Notes: generated from the sequence alone by a model not told the origin. A stretch of 64,000 nucleotides of DNA from Nicotiana tabacum (GCF_000715075.1 NC_134102.1:49423348-49487347), one strand, 5' to 3'; positions 11,277 to 23,138 are shown, numbered from the stretch's first letter. Program-made: numbers and translations.

Positions 11277-12814
11277 ACAAGGATCTCAAAAGATCCGATA
11301 TACCTAGGGCTTAACTTGCCCTTCCTCCGGACCTCATACACCCTTCATGGGTGAAACCCGAAGCAAAACTCGTTCTCCAACCATGAATGAAACAACGCAA
11401 ACCTTCCGAACCACATAGCTCTTCTGTCTAGATTGGGTTATACGAAGCAGATCCTGGATCATCTTGACCTCCTCCAAATCATCTTGAATCAGATCTGTGC
11501 CTAATAGTTTTTCCTCTCCCAGCTCAAACCACCCAACTAGATAACGACACCGTCTCCCATATAGAGCCTCATACAGAGCAATCTGGATACTCGATTGGTA
11601 GCTGTTGTTTTAGCCAAACTCTGGAAGAGGCAAGAATCGATCCCAAGCACCCTTGAAATCCATAAACCAGGCGCGAAGCATATCCTCCAATATCTAAATA
11701 GTGCGCTTGGACTGTCCGTCCGTCTGAGGGTGAAATATTATACTCAACTCAACCCGTGTGCCTAGCTCACACTGTATAACCTTCCAGAAATATGAGGTTA
11801 ACTGCATACCCCGGTCAGAGATGATAGATACCGTCACGCCATGAAGTCAGACAATCTCACAGATATAAACTTGAGCCAACTGATCTGAAGAATAGGTAAT
11901 CACTACCGGAATTAAATGAGCCGACTTGGTCAACCTGTCCATAATCACCCATACCACATCAAACTTCCTCTGAGTCCGAGGGAGCCCAATAACAAAGTAC
12001 TTGGTGACACGCTCCCACTTCCACTTAGGAATCTCAAGCCACTGAAGCAAACCATCCGGTCGCTGATGCTCATACTTCACCTGCTGACAATTTAGGCACC
12101 GAGCTACATACTCGAATATGTCCTTCTTTATCCTTCTTCACCAATAGTACTGCCTCAAGTCCTAATACATCTTAGCGGCACCCGGATGAATGGAGTACCG
12201 CGAACTATGGGCCTCTTGAAGAATCAACTCACGCAAACCATCCACATTCGGCACACATAACTGCCCTGCATCCGTAATACACCGTCATCTCCAATAGTAA
12301 CCTCCTTGGCATCACCGTGATGAACCGTGTCCTTTATGACAAACAAATGGGGGTCGTCATACTGACTCTCTCTGATACGGTCATATAGAGAAGACCAGGA
12401 AACCACACAGGCAAGAACTTGACTGGGCTCTGAAATGTCCAATCTAACAAACTGGTTGGCTAAGGCCTGAACCTCCAATGCTAATGGCCTCTGTGCTACC
12501 GTTAGATATAATAAACTATCCAAACTCTATGCCTTTCGATTCAAGGCATCGGCCACCACATTGGCCTTCCCGTGTTGATATAGAATGGTGATATCATAGT
12601 CCTTATGTAACTCTAACCCCCTCTGCTGCTGCAAGTTAAGATCTTTCTATTTGAACAAATGTTGTAGACTTTGGTAGTCGCTGAAGACCTCACAAGAAAA
12701 ACCATATAAATAATGCCACTAGATGCTCAATGCATGAACAATGGCTTCCAACTCCAAATCATGGACTAAATAATTCTTATCTGAGTCTTCAGCTGTCAAG
12801 ACGTGTAGGAAATC
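11277..12814 (-). pseudogene. Element B RNase H C-terminal part and integrase
   Basis: From right to left on the minus strand: the end of RNase H (H-D-L-E-L-E-A-I-V-H-A-L, then A-D-A-L-N-R-K-A near 12540), a linker, the integrase zinc-binding region (A-R-C-L-N-C-Q-Q-V-K-Y-E-H-Q near 12080), and the core frame at 11847-12080 with W-E-R-V-T...G-L-P-R-T-Q-R-K-F-D. The family has M-D-F-V at the first catalytic Asp; here it reads K-Y-F-V, so the Asp is lost. S-D-R-G, which carries the second Asp, is readable near 11820 and E-L-S...H-P-Q-T-D-G-Q near 11720. The frame ends abruptly at 11277. Confidence 0.8.
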
Positions 12815-15701
12815 TGCAATGACCCGATCGGTCATTTTTAGCTCTAGCATGTCATTCTGCGGTTTGAGGCCTTGAGTAGCTTCACTTCATGTTTTATGAT
12901 TTGTACGCGTGGCTGGAATTGAATTTCAAAAAGTTCGGAGTTGATTCAGAATGAAAATTCTAATTTCGTAAGCTTTAAGTTAGAAGAATTGATTGAGATT
13001 TGACTTTTGAGTAAAAGACCTCGAAATCGAGATTTGAATATTCTAATAGTTTCGAATGATGAATTCAGACTTGGGCGAATGTTCGGGTTGAGTACCGGGT
13101 GGACCGGAAGCATTTCAGCGCTTATTATGGAAGGTTGGCATTTTTGATGTTTAAGAATTTCTTAAGTTTGATTTGAAATAAATTTTGGTGTAATCGATGT
13201 CCGTTTGGAGTTTCGTGCCTCAGAATATGTTCGTATCGTGATTTGTGACTTTCACGTAAAGTTTGACGTCATTCCGGAACTTTAAGCGTAATTCGGACGT
13301 GTTCGACAAAGTTTGAAGATAGGAAATTGGAAAGAAAGGTTTTGGCCGTCGATTCATAATTTTGATGTTGTTTGACCCGATTTGAGGCTGCGACTAAGTC
13401 CATATCATGTTTTGGGGTATGTCGGTATGTTTGGATGGGGTCCTGGGGGCCTCGGGTGCGAATCAAATTGGAAATAGATCGAGTTTGGACTTGGAGGGAT
13501 TGCTGAAGCTTAAGGCTTCTGGTGTGATCAAAACCTGTGAGGTTATGACCACAAGAGTGAGACCGGAGAAGCGGCCCAGGGGTCGCACAAGCGGTTGGGA
13601 TTGAGTCTGGTTAGATTTGCAGGTGCGAAGAATTTACCACACCTGCGCGGAAGTGATCTGGGATTGGATGAGCGCACGTGCGGGTGTTGTTGCACAGGTG
13701 CAGTCATGGGCTCGCAGGTGCGGAGTGCTGCTCGAGATGGGGAGTCCGTAAATATGAGTGATTTTTGCATAAGTGAATGCGCATCTGCGATTGAATGTCT
13801 GCAGAAGCGAAAAAAGCTGGCACCTTGCGGGAAGCTGCATCTGCATGGTAGCTTCCGCAGAAGCCAATGGAATTCCACAGGTGCGGAAAATCGACTGGGC
13901 AAATTGTTTAAAAATTGGAATTTTGCTCATTTCTCTCTTGGTTTGGGCGATTTTTTGGAGAGCTTCAAGGGGCGATTTTTATGATCTATGGCAAGGTATG
14001 TTATTATCACCTATTGTAAGTTAAATACATGGATTCTATAAGGATTTAAACATGAAAATTTGTAGAAATTGTGGGATTTTGGTAGAAACCTAGAATTCGG
14101 TATTTTTGGATTTTGACCACGAAATTGGACATGGAATTTAAAATAAATCATATATTTGAGTTTGTAATGTTATGGGTAGAGTTTATCTTCAAATATTATT
14201 GGAATTCGGGTGCGTGGGCCCAAGGGTTGACTATATTGACTTTTCGAGTGGAGTTGGGAATTGTTATAAATTGATTAATTATGGGTATTATAGTATATCT
14301 TTATTGGTTTGCACATTGTTTGACTAGTTTTGGATCGACGGGTATCTGTTTAAGGTGTTTGTGAGGTTTCGGAGCCGGTTATGGAATTTTGGATTAAGGT
14401 AAGTCTCCTGTCTAACCCTGTGAGGGGGATGTATTTGATATCTACTACTTTTTGCGGGAGCTACGTACACACGAGGTGACGAGAGTCCGTACGTAGCTAA
14501 ATGTATGTTATGTCCGGGTAGGCTTAGGTTTCCTTTATGCTATAATTGTACTATCTGCGTTGCCCCTTACCTATTATATTCCTTTATTTTCCGTTACAAC
14601 TTGGGACTAGACTTGTGTAGAGTGATAGACTTGCTATTTTAGATATTTGACGAGCTTCTTGACCAGCCGTGGAATAATTGTGCTCCTCTTATGAATTTCA
14701 CCCGCGCTATGCGTTTTCATCGAAGGGGTTTCCTTAATATTTACAACTCACATGTTTATTCGTGAGTGGGGTCAAGGACCCGTTAAAGCTTCTTATTCTA
14801 ATTTGATTGGGCCATTCGCCTCGGCAGGATCATGTACCACACTCTTATGGGAGCGGGTTGTTCGCCTCGGTAGTGTAATAGATGCATCTATGATTCGTCT
14901 TGTTCAACACTCGGCAGTGCACACAGTGTGATGGGATCGGGCTGTACGCCTCGGCATTTCTATAAAATACGCTTATGGAGTCGTGCGTAATATTTGACAA
15001 AAAGCCAGTGTATCTGTGAGTTTTTCTGATTTGAATTATGACGACCTATATGGTGAGGTCCATTATATATACACTTCGGCTGAGGAGGTAACTGCTAATT
15101 AAGAGCTTGAGTTTATTGTAAAGAGGAGGATTGTACCACGTATTCATACTTGTTTTACTTCGTTTGTTTACTCTGCCTCACATATGTTTACTTCCTACTG
15201 CATTTGATTTATTGGACTACTAGTAAGTGTCGATGTCGACCCCTCGTCACTACTTCTCCGGGGTTAGGCTAGATACATACTGGGTACGCGTTGATTTACG
15301 TACTCATACTACAGTTCTGCACTTATTGTGCAAGATTACATTTCTGGTGGTGAGCTGCATTCTATATTACGATCCGTAGTATACAGAGTCTCCATCAGCG
15401 TTATTTATGTTCTCTTGTCTAACTTGTATTCCAGACAGATGGTGTATTTTATTATATTTCCTTGTTGATGTTTATGCACCTGTGACACCGGGTTTTGGGG
15501 GTTTCTACTGGATTTTTAGTATGGTAGTTCACGTGATTTTTATCATTTTATCTAGTAAATTCTATTTCATACTATTTAATTAATGGAAATTATGATTTCG
15601 AAAGTAATAAAATGAGTAATTAAGTTGAACAATCACTGTTGGCTTGACTGACGGCGACGTTAGGCGCCATCATCGCTTTTAGTGGATTTTGGGTCACGAC
15701 A
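12815..15701 (+). mobile_element. Solo LTR inserted in element B RNase H
   Basis: Begins TGCAATGACCCGATCGG and ends GGGTCACGACA, 2887 bp, with no internal region. Flanks are AAATC on the left and CAATC on the right; the uninterrupted family sequence reads GTAGGCAATCACC, so the duplication is CAATC with one left-copy substitution. Removing the LTR rejoins the RNase H frame of B. A solo LTR arises by recombination between the two LTRs of a complete element. Inside are a GC-rich palindrome-bearing stretch (13560-13900) with overlapping open frames on both strands, and a block at 15235-15345 (TACTGGGTAC, GTACTCATACTAC) shared with the LTRs of element C. Confidence 0.88.
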
Positions 15702-16549
15702 CAATCACCCTACCATCCTGCATCAACACCGCGCCAAGGCCAACATGTGACGCATCACAATACATAGTATAAGACCCCGATCCCATAGGTAACACCAACA
15801 CTGGGGCTGTAGTCAAAGCAGTCTTGAGCTTTTGAAAGCTCGCCTCACACTCCTCGGTCCATCTGGAAAGATCACCCTTCTGGGTCAATCTGGTCATAGG
15901 TGTAGCAATAGATTAGAAAACCTCTACGAAACGACGATAATACCCAGTCAAACCAAGGAAACTCTGGATCTCAGTAGCTGAAGACGGTCTGGGCCAAATC
16001 TGCACCGCCTAAATCTATTCCGGATCTACCTTGACCCTCTCACTCAATACCACATGACCCAAAATCGCCACTGAATCAAGCCAGAATTCACACTTTGAGA
16101 ACTTTGCATATAACTTATTCTCTCTAAAGGTCTGGAGCAAGATCCTCAAATGCTGATCATGATCTTCTCTATTGTGGAAGTATATCAATATGTCGTAAAT
16201 AAATACAATGATGAATGAATCAAGATAAGGCTGGAATACATTGTTCATCAGGTGCATAAATGTTGCTGGGGTGTTGGTTAGTCCAAATGACATCTTGGGG
16301 AACTCATAGTGACCATACCAAGTCCTAAAGGCAGTCTTCGAAATATTCGGATCCCGAATCTTCAACTGATGATAAAGTGACCGCAAATCAAGCTTTGAGA
16401 ACACTCTGGCACTATGTAGCTAATCAAATAGGTCATCAATGCATGGCAATGGATACCTGTTCTTCATTGTAAGCTTGTTCAACTGACGATAGTAAATGAA
16501 CCATGGTCATAGAACCACCCTTCTTCTTTACAAACAAGACCGGAGCTCC
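15702..16549 (-). pseudogene. Element B reverse transcriptase and start of RNase H
   Basis: The frame at 16015-16404 carries the RT core: [34 protein letters not shown], and the active site F-I-Y-D where the family has F-I-D-D; the first Asp is Tyr. The frame at 15694-15897 continues into RNase H (W-T-E-E-C-E-A-S-F-Q-K-L-K, then Y-C-D-A-S-H-V-G-L-G-A-V-L). The sequence before the RT core is missing about 55 residues relative to element C, because protease text joins RT text near 16590. Confidence 0.85.
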
Positions 16550-16972
16550 CTACGACGACACACTGGGCCAACTGAAACCCTCATCCGGGAAGTCTCTCAC
16601 TACCGAAATTGACTCAATGTTAGGAGTATCAGCACTGACATCGCTCACAAAGGCTAGATAAGCATCAAACCCCTTCTCAACCATCTGCTGAACCTTTAAA
16701 AATGAGATAACCCTTCTAGGAACATAATCTAATGCACCCTTCCACTCTAACCATGGTAAACCTAGCATAGCCAGCATCACAGTCTTGGCATGACAATCAA
16801 GAATAGCATGATAGGACGACAACCAGTCCATGCCCAAGATAACATCAAAGTCTACCATACTAGGTAACATTAGATCAACTCTAGTCTCAAAACCACCAAT
16901 AATAACTAAACACGACCAATACACAAAGTCCATATGAATAAGTTGATCCCGAATCAAATAAGACTGATGCAT
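16550..16972 (-). pseudogene. Element B protease region
   Basis: The 140-residue frame shows the family's retropepsin-like segment: V-D-F-D-V-I-L-G-M-D-W-L, then Y-H-A-I-L-D-C-H-A-K-T-V. The active-site word L-F-D-S-G-S-T-Y-S-Y sits just before it in a different frame (near 16985), so a frameshift separates them. The end of the frame jumps from R-D-F-P-D to G-F-S-W-P-S-V-S, the start of RT, revealing a deletion of about 160-170 bases. Confidence 0.8.
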
Positions 16973-18423
16973 CTCTAGGGCAAACCGGAACTATACCTGT
17001 AATGACTGAGTCTAAAGCAATTGCCTTTGTCCTACTCGAAAAGGTAAAGAATCTGGTCTGACCTCCCCCTCTAGGGTGACCTCTACCTACCTATCGCCCA
17101 TCCCTAGCTGGATGTGTGGGTGGGGCGGGTGGAGCAGCAATCATGGCCTGAGAAGTCTGCAGAGCTGACTGAATCTGTAGAGCCTGAGTAGTCTAGGAAG
17201 GTTCACACCTCCTTAGTCTAGGGCAGTCTCTGACCATGTGGATCACCACACTCAAAACAATCTCTCGATAGGCGTGGCGCCTGTGACTGGCTCGGGCCTG
17301 GTCAATTGGACTGACCGCTGAAGGCACCCTATGCAGGAGGTGCACTAGAAAGTGGTCGAGCAAAGTGTGCAACCTGAGACCTCAGAATAACTGGAGCACC
17401 ACTAGGAGCTGGAAGTGCTGAATGAACTGGACGACTCACATAGCCCCTACCACGACGGGCTGTAGCTGCAACGTGACCACCACTAAATCCCCCTATGCCA
17501 CGAGGCCTCTTGGCCTACCTATCATATCTATCATGGTTTCACATACCGTCAAACCTCTGTGCCATCTCAACCACCTGCTGATACAGAGACTCTGACTCCA
17601 ACACCCTAGCAATGCTAAATTTAATACTCTGGTTGAGCCTCTCGTTGAATCGACGGACTCGCTCTCTGACTGTGGTAACCAAGGCTGGTGCATGCCTTGA
17701 CAAATCACTAAATCAGACAGCATACTCTGACACTGACATAGCACCCTAGTGCAACTGCTCAAGAAAAACTCTGAAAACCGATCCCATATAAGTTAAGCTG
17801 CCCCGGGTGATCTACCCACCTCGTACGCCCGCCACCACCGATATGCTGCTCCATTTACATAGAATGTAGTAAAAGCAACCTTGCGTGTCTCCGCAATGCC
17901 TATAGTGCGGAGAATGGCGTGACACTCCTCAAGAAAACCATGTGCATCCTCTAAAGCCAGACCACTGAAAGTGGGAGGGTGGTACTTCTTGAACTTCTTG
18001 AGCCTGAGATGCTCCTCCTCATATGCTTTTGCCCTAACCGTGGGATGAACCGGAGCAACAAGCTGTACCGGTATAACCTCTGGGACCAGATCAACCTGGA
18101 CCCACTGCTTTGGGGTACAGGTCATGGGAGTCTGTACTTCTCCCCCAGCCTGAGATGTGGCTGGTGCAAGTGGGATCAACCCCGCCTGAGCTAAGGTACT
18201 GAACAAGCTCAGGAACTGTGCGAGGGTCTCTTGAAGTGCTAGGTGCCTCAGGTGTATGTCCCCCGACTGGAGCTATTGGTGGCTCCTCTTTTGCAGCTCG
18301 GGCAGGTGCTCTGGCTACACCATGTGCTCATCCTTGGCCTCTGCCCCGACCCCAGACTTTCGCGGCTCTAGCAGAGGGTGCGGGTGTTTGCTCGTCGGAT
18401 CCTATGGTGCGTGTCCTCACCAT
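16973..18423 (-). pseudogene. Element B gag
   Basis: Gag forms the capsid-like particle. The start at 18423 (M-V-R-T-R-T-I-G-S-D-E-Q) is chosen because the same word is present, with ATG changed to ATT, in element C at 46467. The N-terminal part is arginine/alanine-rich. The frame at 17793-18206 holds the Retrotrans_gag region (K-K-Y-H-P-P-T-F-S-G-L, F-L-E-E-C-H-A-I-L-R-T). The frame at 17493-17762 is a shifted version of the second half. A CCHC knuckle (C-F-E-C-G-D) is visible near 17255, broken by one frameshift, whereas C has lost it. Confidence 0.8.
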
Positions 18424-18622
18424 CTAAGAGAGAATAGAAAGTCAAAGATTTAGTATTTGAAATCAACCAATTCGTAGGATAAGGAATCAACGAAGTGATG
18501 TTTTCCTATAGTTCTGCAGCCTCTCGAAGATAAGTACAGATGTCTCCAAACCGATCCGCAAGACTCTACTAAACCTGCTTATGACTCGTAACAGCTATGA
18601 ACCTAGAGCTCTAGTGCAACCT
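18424..18622 (-). other. Element B 5' leader with degenerate primer-binding site
   Basis: This is the leader between the LTR and the gag ATG. Next to the LTR the minus strand reads AGGTTGCACTAGAGCTC; element C has AGTTGGTATCAGATC at the same place. The latter matches the plant initiator-Met tRNA primer site TGGTATCAGAGC, so the B version is a decayed copy. Confidence 0.6.
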
Positions 18623-20166
18623 TGTCACGACCCTAATTTTCCTTCGAAGGATGTCGTGATGGAACCTAGTCTCTACGACTAGGTAAGCCTAACAAATAAT
18701 GATAACTTAACAGATATAAATAACAAGTTACTGAAAAAAACTAAATAAAAACAAAGCCTTCCAAAAATAGAATCTCACAATACACACCCCAAAACCGGTG
18801 GAACTGAGTCATAAACTCTATAGAATATAGCTAGAGTACTACTAGGGATGGTGACTCTGAGGCCTACGGACGTAGGGAAGGTATACCTTGAAGTCTCCCA
18901 AGCAGCACCTACAACAATCCTCTAATGACCTGCACGAGCAGACGTACCTGGATCTGCACAAAAAGATGTGCAGAAGCGTAGTATGAGTGCACAACAACGG
19001 GGCCCAATAAGTATCGAGCCTAACCTCAGTATAGTAGGGACGAGGCCAAGTCAAGACATCTAATTGGATATAAAATAGATAGTATGAAATTTGCAATACA
19101 GCTATGTAATGGAAAGTGGAGAAACAACTAATATGGAAAGAAAATTTGCAAGAACTAGTACCGGAAATCGACAATAGATATAACACAAAGAAGCAACTAA
19201 AGTGCCAAAATGATCATGTACGGGCAGCAACTGCTATAACAAATAAGGAATTATACAACAAGGTATACTTTCCACCAAAAACACCTTGCAACATAAAACG
19301 AATAGCAAGAATCACATCGAGGTACCGCCTCGTGTATAATGAAATCAAAACCGAGGTACCGCCTCGTATTCATTTTTCTTAATTTCAATCACAATCTTTC
19401 CTTATATCGACGCGTGAGCCTTATGTAAGGCCCCGTAAATTTTTTACCTAAAACCCGTGGTCTCGTGGTGTCGAGATAGACTTATGTGTTGATGATTTGG
19501 TTGAACAGTACGTTGGGGAGTTGAAAACGTTTTTTGGAAGTGCAGGGCATTTCTGCGGTCCATTCTTTGGTCGCAGAACTCGCGTGATCAAAACACCAAA
19601 ATAACATCTAAAATCACGAATCGGACATCAAAATGCATGAGATTTTACATGAAACTCAAGAACATTCTAAAAACACAACCGCACGTCTAATTCCTATCAA
19701 ATCAATTTGGAATGATGCCAAACTTTGCAGACAAGTTCCAATTAACAAAACGGACCTATTCCATGCCCCAAAACCAAAATCCAAACCCAATAGCCATGAA
19801 GTCAACCTACAGTCAAACATATCAAAATTCTAAGCCTTTAAATTACCAACTTTCGGTAAAACAAACCAAATCAACCTAGGGACCTCCAAAGTGAATTCTG
19901 GGCATACTTCCAAGTCCAAAATCGCGATATGAACCTACCAGAGACATCAAAACTTCTTTTTGAGATCGTTTTCACAAAAGTCAAACCTCGATCAATATCT
20001 TCAACTTAAGCTTCTAATGAGAATCACTCCTCCAAATAAATCCCGAAACATCCAAAAAACAAAGCTGACGATGCATGCAAGTTATAATAAACAATATAAA
20101 GTCACTAAAGTTCTCAAACCACTGAACAGAATGCTAAGGCTCAAAACGACCGGTCGGGTCGTTACA
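18623..20166 (-). mobile_element. LTR shared by element B (5' LTR) and fragment F (3' LTR)
   Basis: Ends on the minus strand are TGTAACGACCCGACCGG and GGGTCGTGACA, 1544 bp. On its left is B's primer site and gag; on its right is F's polypurine tract. One LTR therefore serves two internal regions. Compared with the 3.2-kb LTRs of element C it matches at both ends and through the GAGGCGGTACCTCG and GGGAGACTTCAAGGTATACCT blocks, but about 1.8 kb of the middle is missing and replaced by a short plus-strand piece of another LTR family (19424-19580). The 114-residue frame at 18842-19186 is LTR sequence also seen in C, not a gene. Confidence 0.8.
19424..19580 (+). mobile_element. Fragment of a different LTR family inside the B/F LTR
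   Basis: TGTAAGGCCCCGTAAAT looks like the start of another solanaceous gypsy LTR, in the opposite orientation to its host LTR. It ends near CGCAGAACTCGCG, where the host LTR text resumes (GATCAAAAC). It contains a 7-bp inverted repeat, TTCTGCG...CGCAGAA, at 19550-19577. It sits exactly where the C-type LTR has its long middle section. Confidence 0.5.
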
Positions 20167-20179
20167 TTCTCCCCCTCTT
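20167..20179 (-). other. Polypurine tract of fragment F
   Basis: The minus strand reads AAGAGGGGGAGAA, adjacent to the LTR start TGTAACGACC. Element C has AAGAGAGGGAGAA in the same place. The tract proves that this LTR faces F as a 3' LTR. Confidence 0.8.
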
Positions 20180-20880
20180 AAACAAACATTTGTCCTTGAA
20201 ACTACCAAGAGTCTATCCCAAGCTATCAAATCATTGTATAAACTTACCATACACATGCCCATGGATGATAATACATCACCCCAATCCATATAAGCTCGAC
20301 AACAACATCACGACCGGAGATTATTCCTTCCACTCATACTGATAAGCCTTGGAACCAAATCTCAACACCCATCAAGGGCCCGATTATCACAGAAACACAT
20401 TATAAAATCCCCAAATAATTGCAAACGCTCATGAATGCATCTACACGATATAATCACATGACATAACATGCCACCCATATGCCTATAGCAATAACTCTAA
20501 CCACAATAGCTGCCCATTACCCAACGCGATCCAGTAAATAGTCTCATATCGACTAGAACTTTGTTCCTAACCTTCACAACACCAACAATGATGAAAGAAA
20601 CATGTGAAACTCATAAATACTCACCCTTTCAACAAGCCACATCAGACGCCACTTGGGAACATACCTCGTAAGTCTAAACCCGACAAGCACAACTCGAGTA
20701 TAACTGAACATGGAAAGAGATGAACATAAGAGAACTATCACACAAGTCCAACGGGTACAACTCCATATCATTATCATACTACGAATCCATTCCACAAGGG
20801 AGAAACAAAATATATGAACTAATCACAAGGATCTCGTCCTAATATGACTCCACCGCAGCACGTAATCTGGTTCTAACATA

Positions 20881-21213
20881 TCAATCCACACAAAAACACG
20901 AGGATACCATCATCAGTTCTGAACCACAAATAGAATACACATCACACCAACCGAAAACTTCTACTAACTCAATTTCGCAAAACAAAATCACAACATGTAA
21001 CGGACTTCCCATACCGGTAGAGAACCCAAATAACAAGTCGTGGCTAAACCACCCAGAAATCACATCAAAACCTATGGTATTAGCTAACAAAAAGTCCAAC
21101 CAAGCCTCGTGACCCCTAATAACCACCAAACCAGAATGATAGACACAGTCTATGACAATAGAATTCCCTAACTGGCATGAACACATAAATAAAGTACAAG
21201 AATCATGAACCAT
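20881..21213 (-). pseudogene. Fragment F protease remnant
   Basis: The frame reads N-S-I-V-I-D-C-V-Y-H-S-G-L-V-V-I, then A-W-L-D-F-L-L and I-G-F-D-V-I-S-G, which aligns with the protease of C (V-D-H-V-Y-Q-S-C-L-V-V-L...V-D-F-D-V-I-L-G-M). The rest of the frame no longer resembles pol. The active-site D-x-G part would lie upstream and is not readable. Confidence 0.55.
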
Positions 21214-21264
21214 AACAACATATGAAGTAAGGCGGGATGAATCTTACCAATAAATTTGACCGGA

Positions 21265-21824
21265 TCAAAATGATACTAATGCTTCTCTATAACCAATCGA
21301 AATGATACCTGTAATGACATCATCTAAAGGTAGAAGCCTTAGTCCAACCAGGAAAAGCATAACAATGGCCTTGCCTCCCCCTCTATGATGACCTCTACCT
21401 GCCTGACCTCCACCCCTAGCTAGCGGTGCAGGTATAGCGTGAATACTATATTGTGGTACACCCATCCGAAGTTTGGGACAATCCCTCATCATGTGCCTGG
21501 TATCCCGACACTCAATGCGACCTCTCCGCTGACATGGTTGTTTAAGCTGTCCGATACGGGTACTCTGGGACCCATGGATATCTGAAGCACCGCGTGAAGC
21601 CTGAATAATAAACATAACTAGCTGATCCACAAAACCCCTACCATGACACACCCTACCTCAAAAATAGGGATCAGTAGATACTGCTAATCCACGAGGCCTC
21701 TTATCCTCCATGTCCTCTCTCTCTCGACCCTGCATACCCTCCAACCACTGAGCAATCTCTACAACCTGCTGAAATGGGGTATTTGTCTCCAACTCTCGAG
21801 CCATGCTGAATCTAAGACCATAAC
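21265..21824 (-). pseudogene. Fragment F gag C-terminus with zinc knuckle
   Basis: The frame contains R-R-G-R-I-E-C-R-D-T-R-H-M-M-R-D-C-P, a CCHC knuckle whose first Cys region is altered (family: C-F-E-C-G-D-T-R-H-M-V-R-D-C-P). It continues with P-A-P-L-A-R-G-G-G-Q-A-G-R-G and V-I-T-G-I, as in the family's gag-protease linker. The upstream gag at 21660-21824 is readable only in pieces and is cut by D2. Confidence 0.65.
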
Positions 21825-23138
21825 TGTCACGCCTTGACCTCGGGGAGCGCGACCGGCGCTCAACCGAGATACCTCAAGTCAAGCAAGCCTTTACAATACC
21901 TTCTACCCAACTCACCATATGAATAAAGAGAATAATACATTTCATTAATTACACAGCAAGAGTTCATGTGAAAACACTAATTCATTTCCATTAGTTATAA
22001 AATTAACAAATCTCCAAAATAGTACATTATACAATCATAGTTAAAGTGGAACAGATGATATGATTACAACATTTATAGTTTAACCTTCCCAAAAACAAAT
22101 ACATCCCACACTATTTCTATGAAGCCTCTAAAAGGAGCAAAAGAGTGTTATGACAGTGCCGGCAACAAGGCCCCGGTATACCTCAAAATGCTATGTACAA
22201 AGGATAAAAGATACAGGACCCCGAAATGAAGTGGGGCTCACCAAATCAGCTGAGGAGAGGGTGTGCTGCTATCACTGATCAATACCACCTACTATGGAAC
22301 CACCTGCATCTATTAAAGATGCAGCGCCCCCGGCAAAAAGGACGTTACTGCATATGGAATAGTACAAGTATGTAAAACTAAACACCCTCTCAATAGAACG
22401 AGTAACAGTAAACGGAGAATAAATCATAAAATCAATAAGAGGCCCAAACAATATCAAGGTGTCAAGTTAGGGGAAAGGTAAATTTCAAATAGGTTTAGTA
22501 ATTTAAGTTGGGAGATCTTTAGCACCGATACACCATAGTGTTTTAGCACGGAGTCCGATCTCAGCCCGACCGGCTAAGACATCTAACTCCGAGACATACA
22601 CTCACAATACCACCATGTGCGCAAAATGGCATTCGATCTCAGCCCAATCGGCTAAGCCGTCTCACCACAATTCCGTGTGGGTCGACATAACACCACATCT
22701 CGCTAGCAATAATCTTATCCCATTTAAGGGAAAACATCTCAACACACCAATCTCATCCCATATAAGGGGAAACAATCTCATCACATTAACACGGGGATTT
22801 ACCCCTCAATAACTCCTATACCGGCACGTGTAGTTTCGGGGTTATGTTATTCCGTCCTACCCCTCCTCGGTGGCTAAATAACACTCCCAAGGCATTTATC
22901 ATTAAAAGTATTTACCTCTCAAATCATATTATTTTACATGTCTTCATTTTATTGGCATCATTGGCCATAACGCAATATCATTCTTGGCATATTGGTTGTA
23001 CTTCATAATTCATGCTTACTATTCCACTTTTCAAACATTAATGCGGATTGTCAACAATAAACATTTCTATTCAAGACTTTAAGCACACATTTGAGCAATT
23101 GTTTTTAGCAAATATTCTACTAGGTTATTCACCTAGTA

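Larger units (their letters stand above)
11277..20166 (-). mobile_element. Gypsy element B (chromovirus-like), minus strand, split by a solo LTR
   Basis: On the minus strand the order is LTR (20166-18623), primer-site remnant (about 18619-18609), gag from an ATG at 18423, protease, RT, RNase H, and integrase down to 11277. The order PR-RT-RNaseH-IN is that of Ty3/gypsy. Pol stops inside the segment matching element C near 50970, so B has lost its 3' end and 3' LTR. A 2887-bp solo LTR interrupts RNase H at 12815-15701. B and C are clearly the same family, readable side by side through gag and pol. B is dead: stops throughout, F-I-Y-D in place of F-I-D-D in RT, and the first integrase Asp lost. 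Confidence 0.85.
20167..21824 (-). mobile_element. Fragment F, internally deleted relative of elements B and C
   Basis: Right to left on the minus strand: gag C-terminus with a zinc knuckle (21824-21265), protease remnant (21213-20881), then 3' untranslated sequence and a polypurine tract at the LTR. RT, RNase H and integrase are absent, so F resembles a deletion derivative that could only have moved with proteins from relatives. The gag end is cut at 21825 by LTR D2. The sequence just before the LTR, GGACAAATGTTTGTTTA, is almost identical to that of element C at 51311-51327. Confidence 0.7.

Noticed and set aside
10276..11279. Complete D1 solo LTR with a target-site duplication
   Set aside because: Left flank ATGAA has no match at the right side, and the adjoining elements differ on the two sides, so a clean insertion is not supported.
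13543..14024. Overlapping open frames of 83-129 residues on both strands
   Set aside because: They sit in the GC-rich palindrome cluster of the solo LTR; open frames on both strands reflect composition, and no domain is seen.
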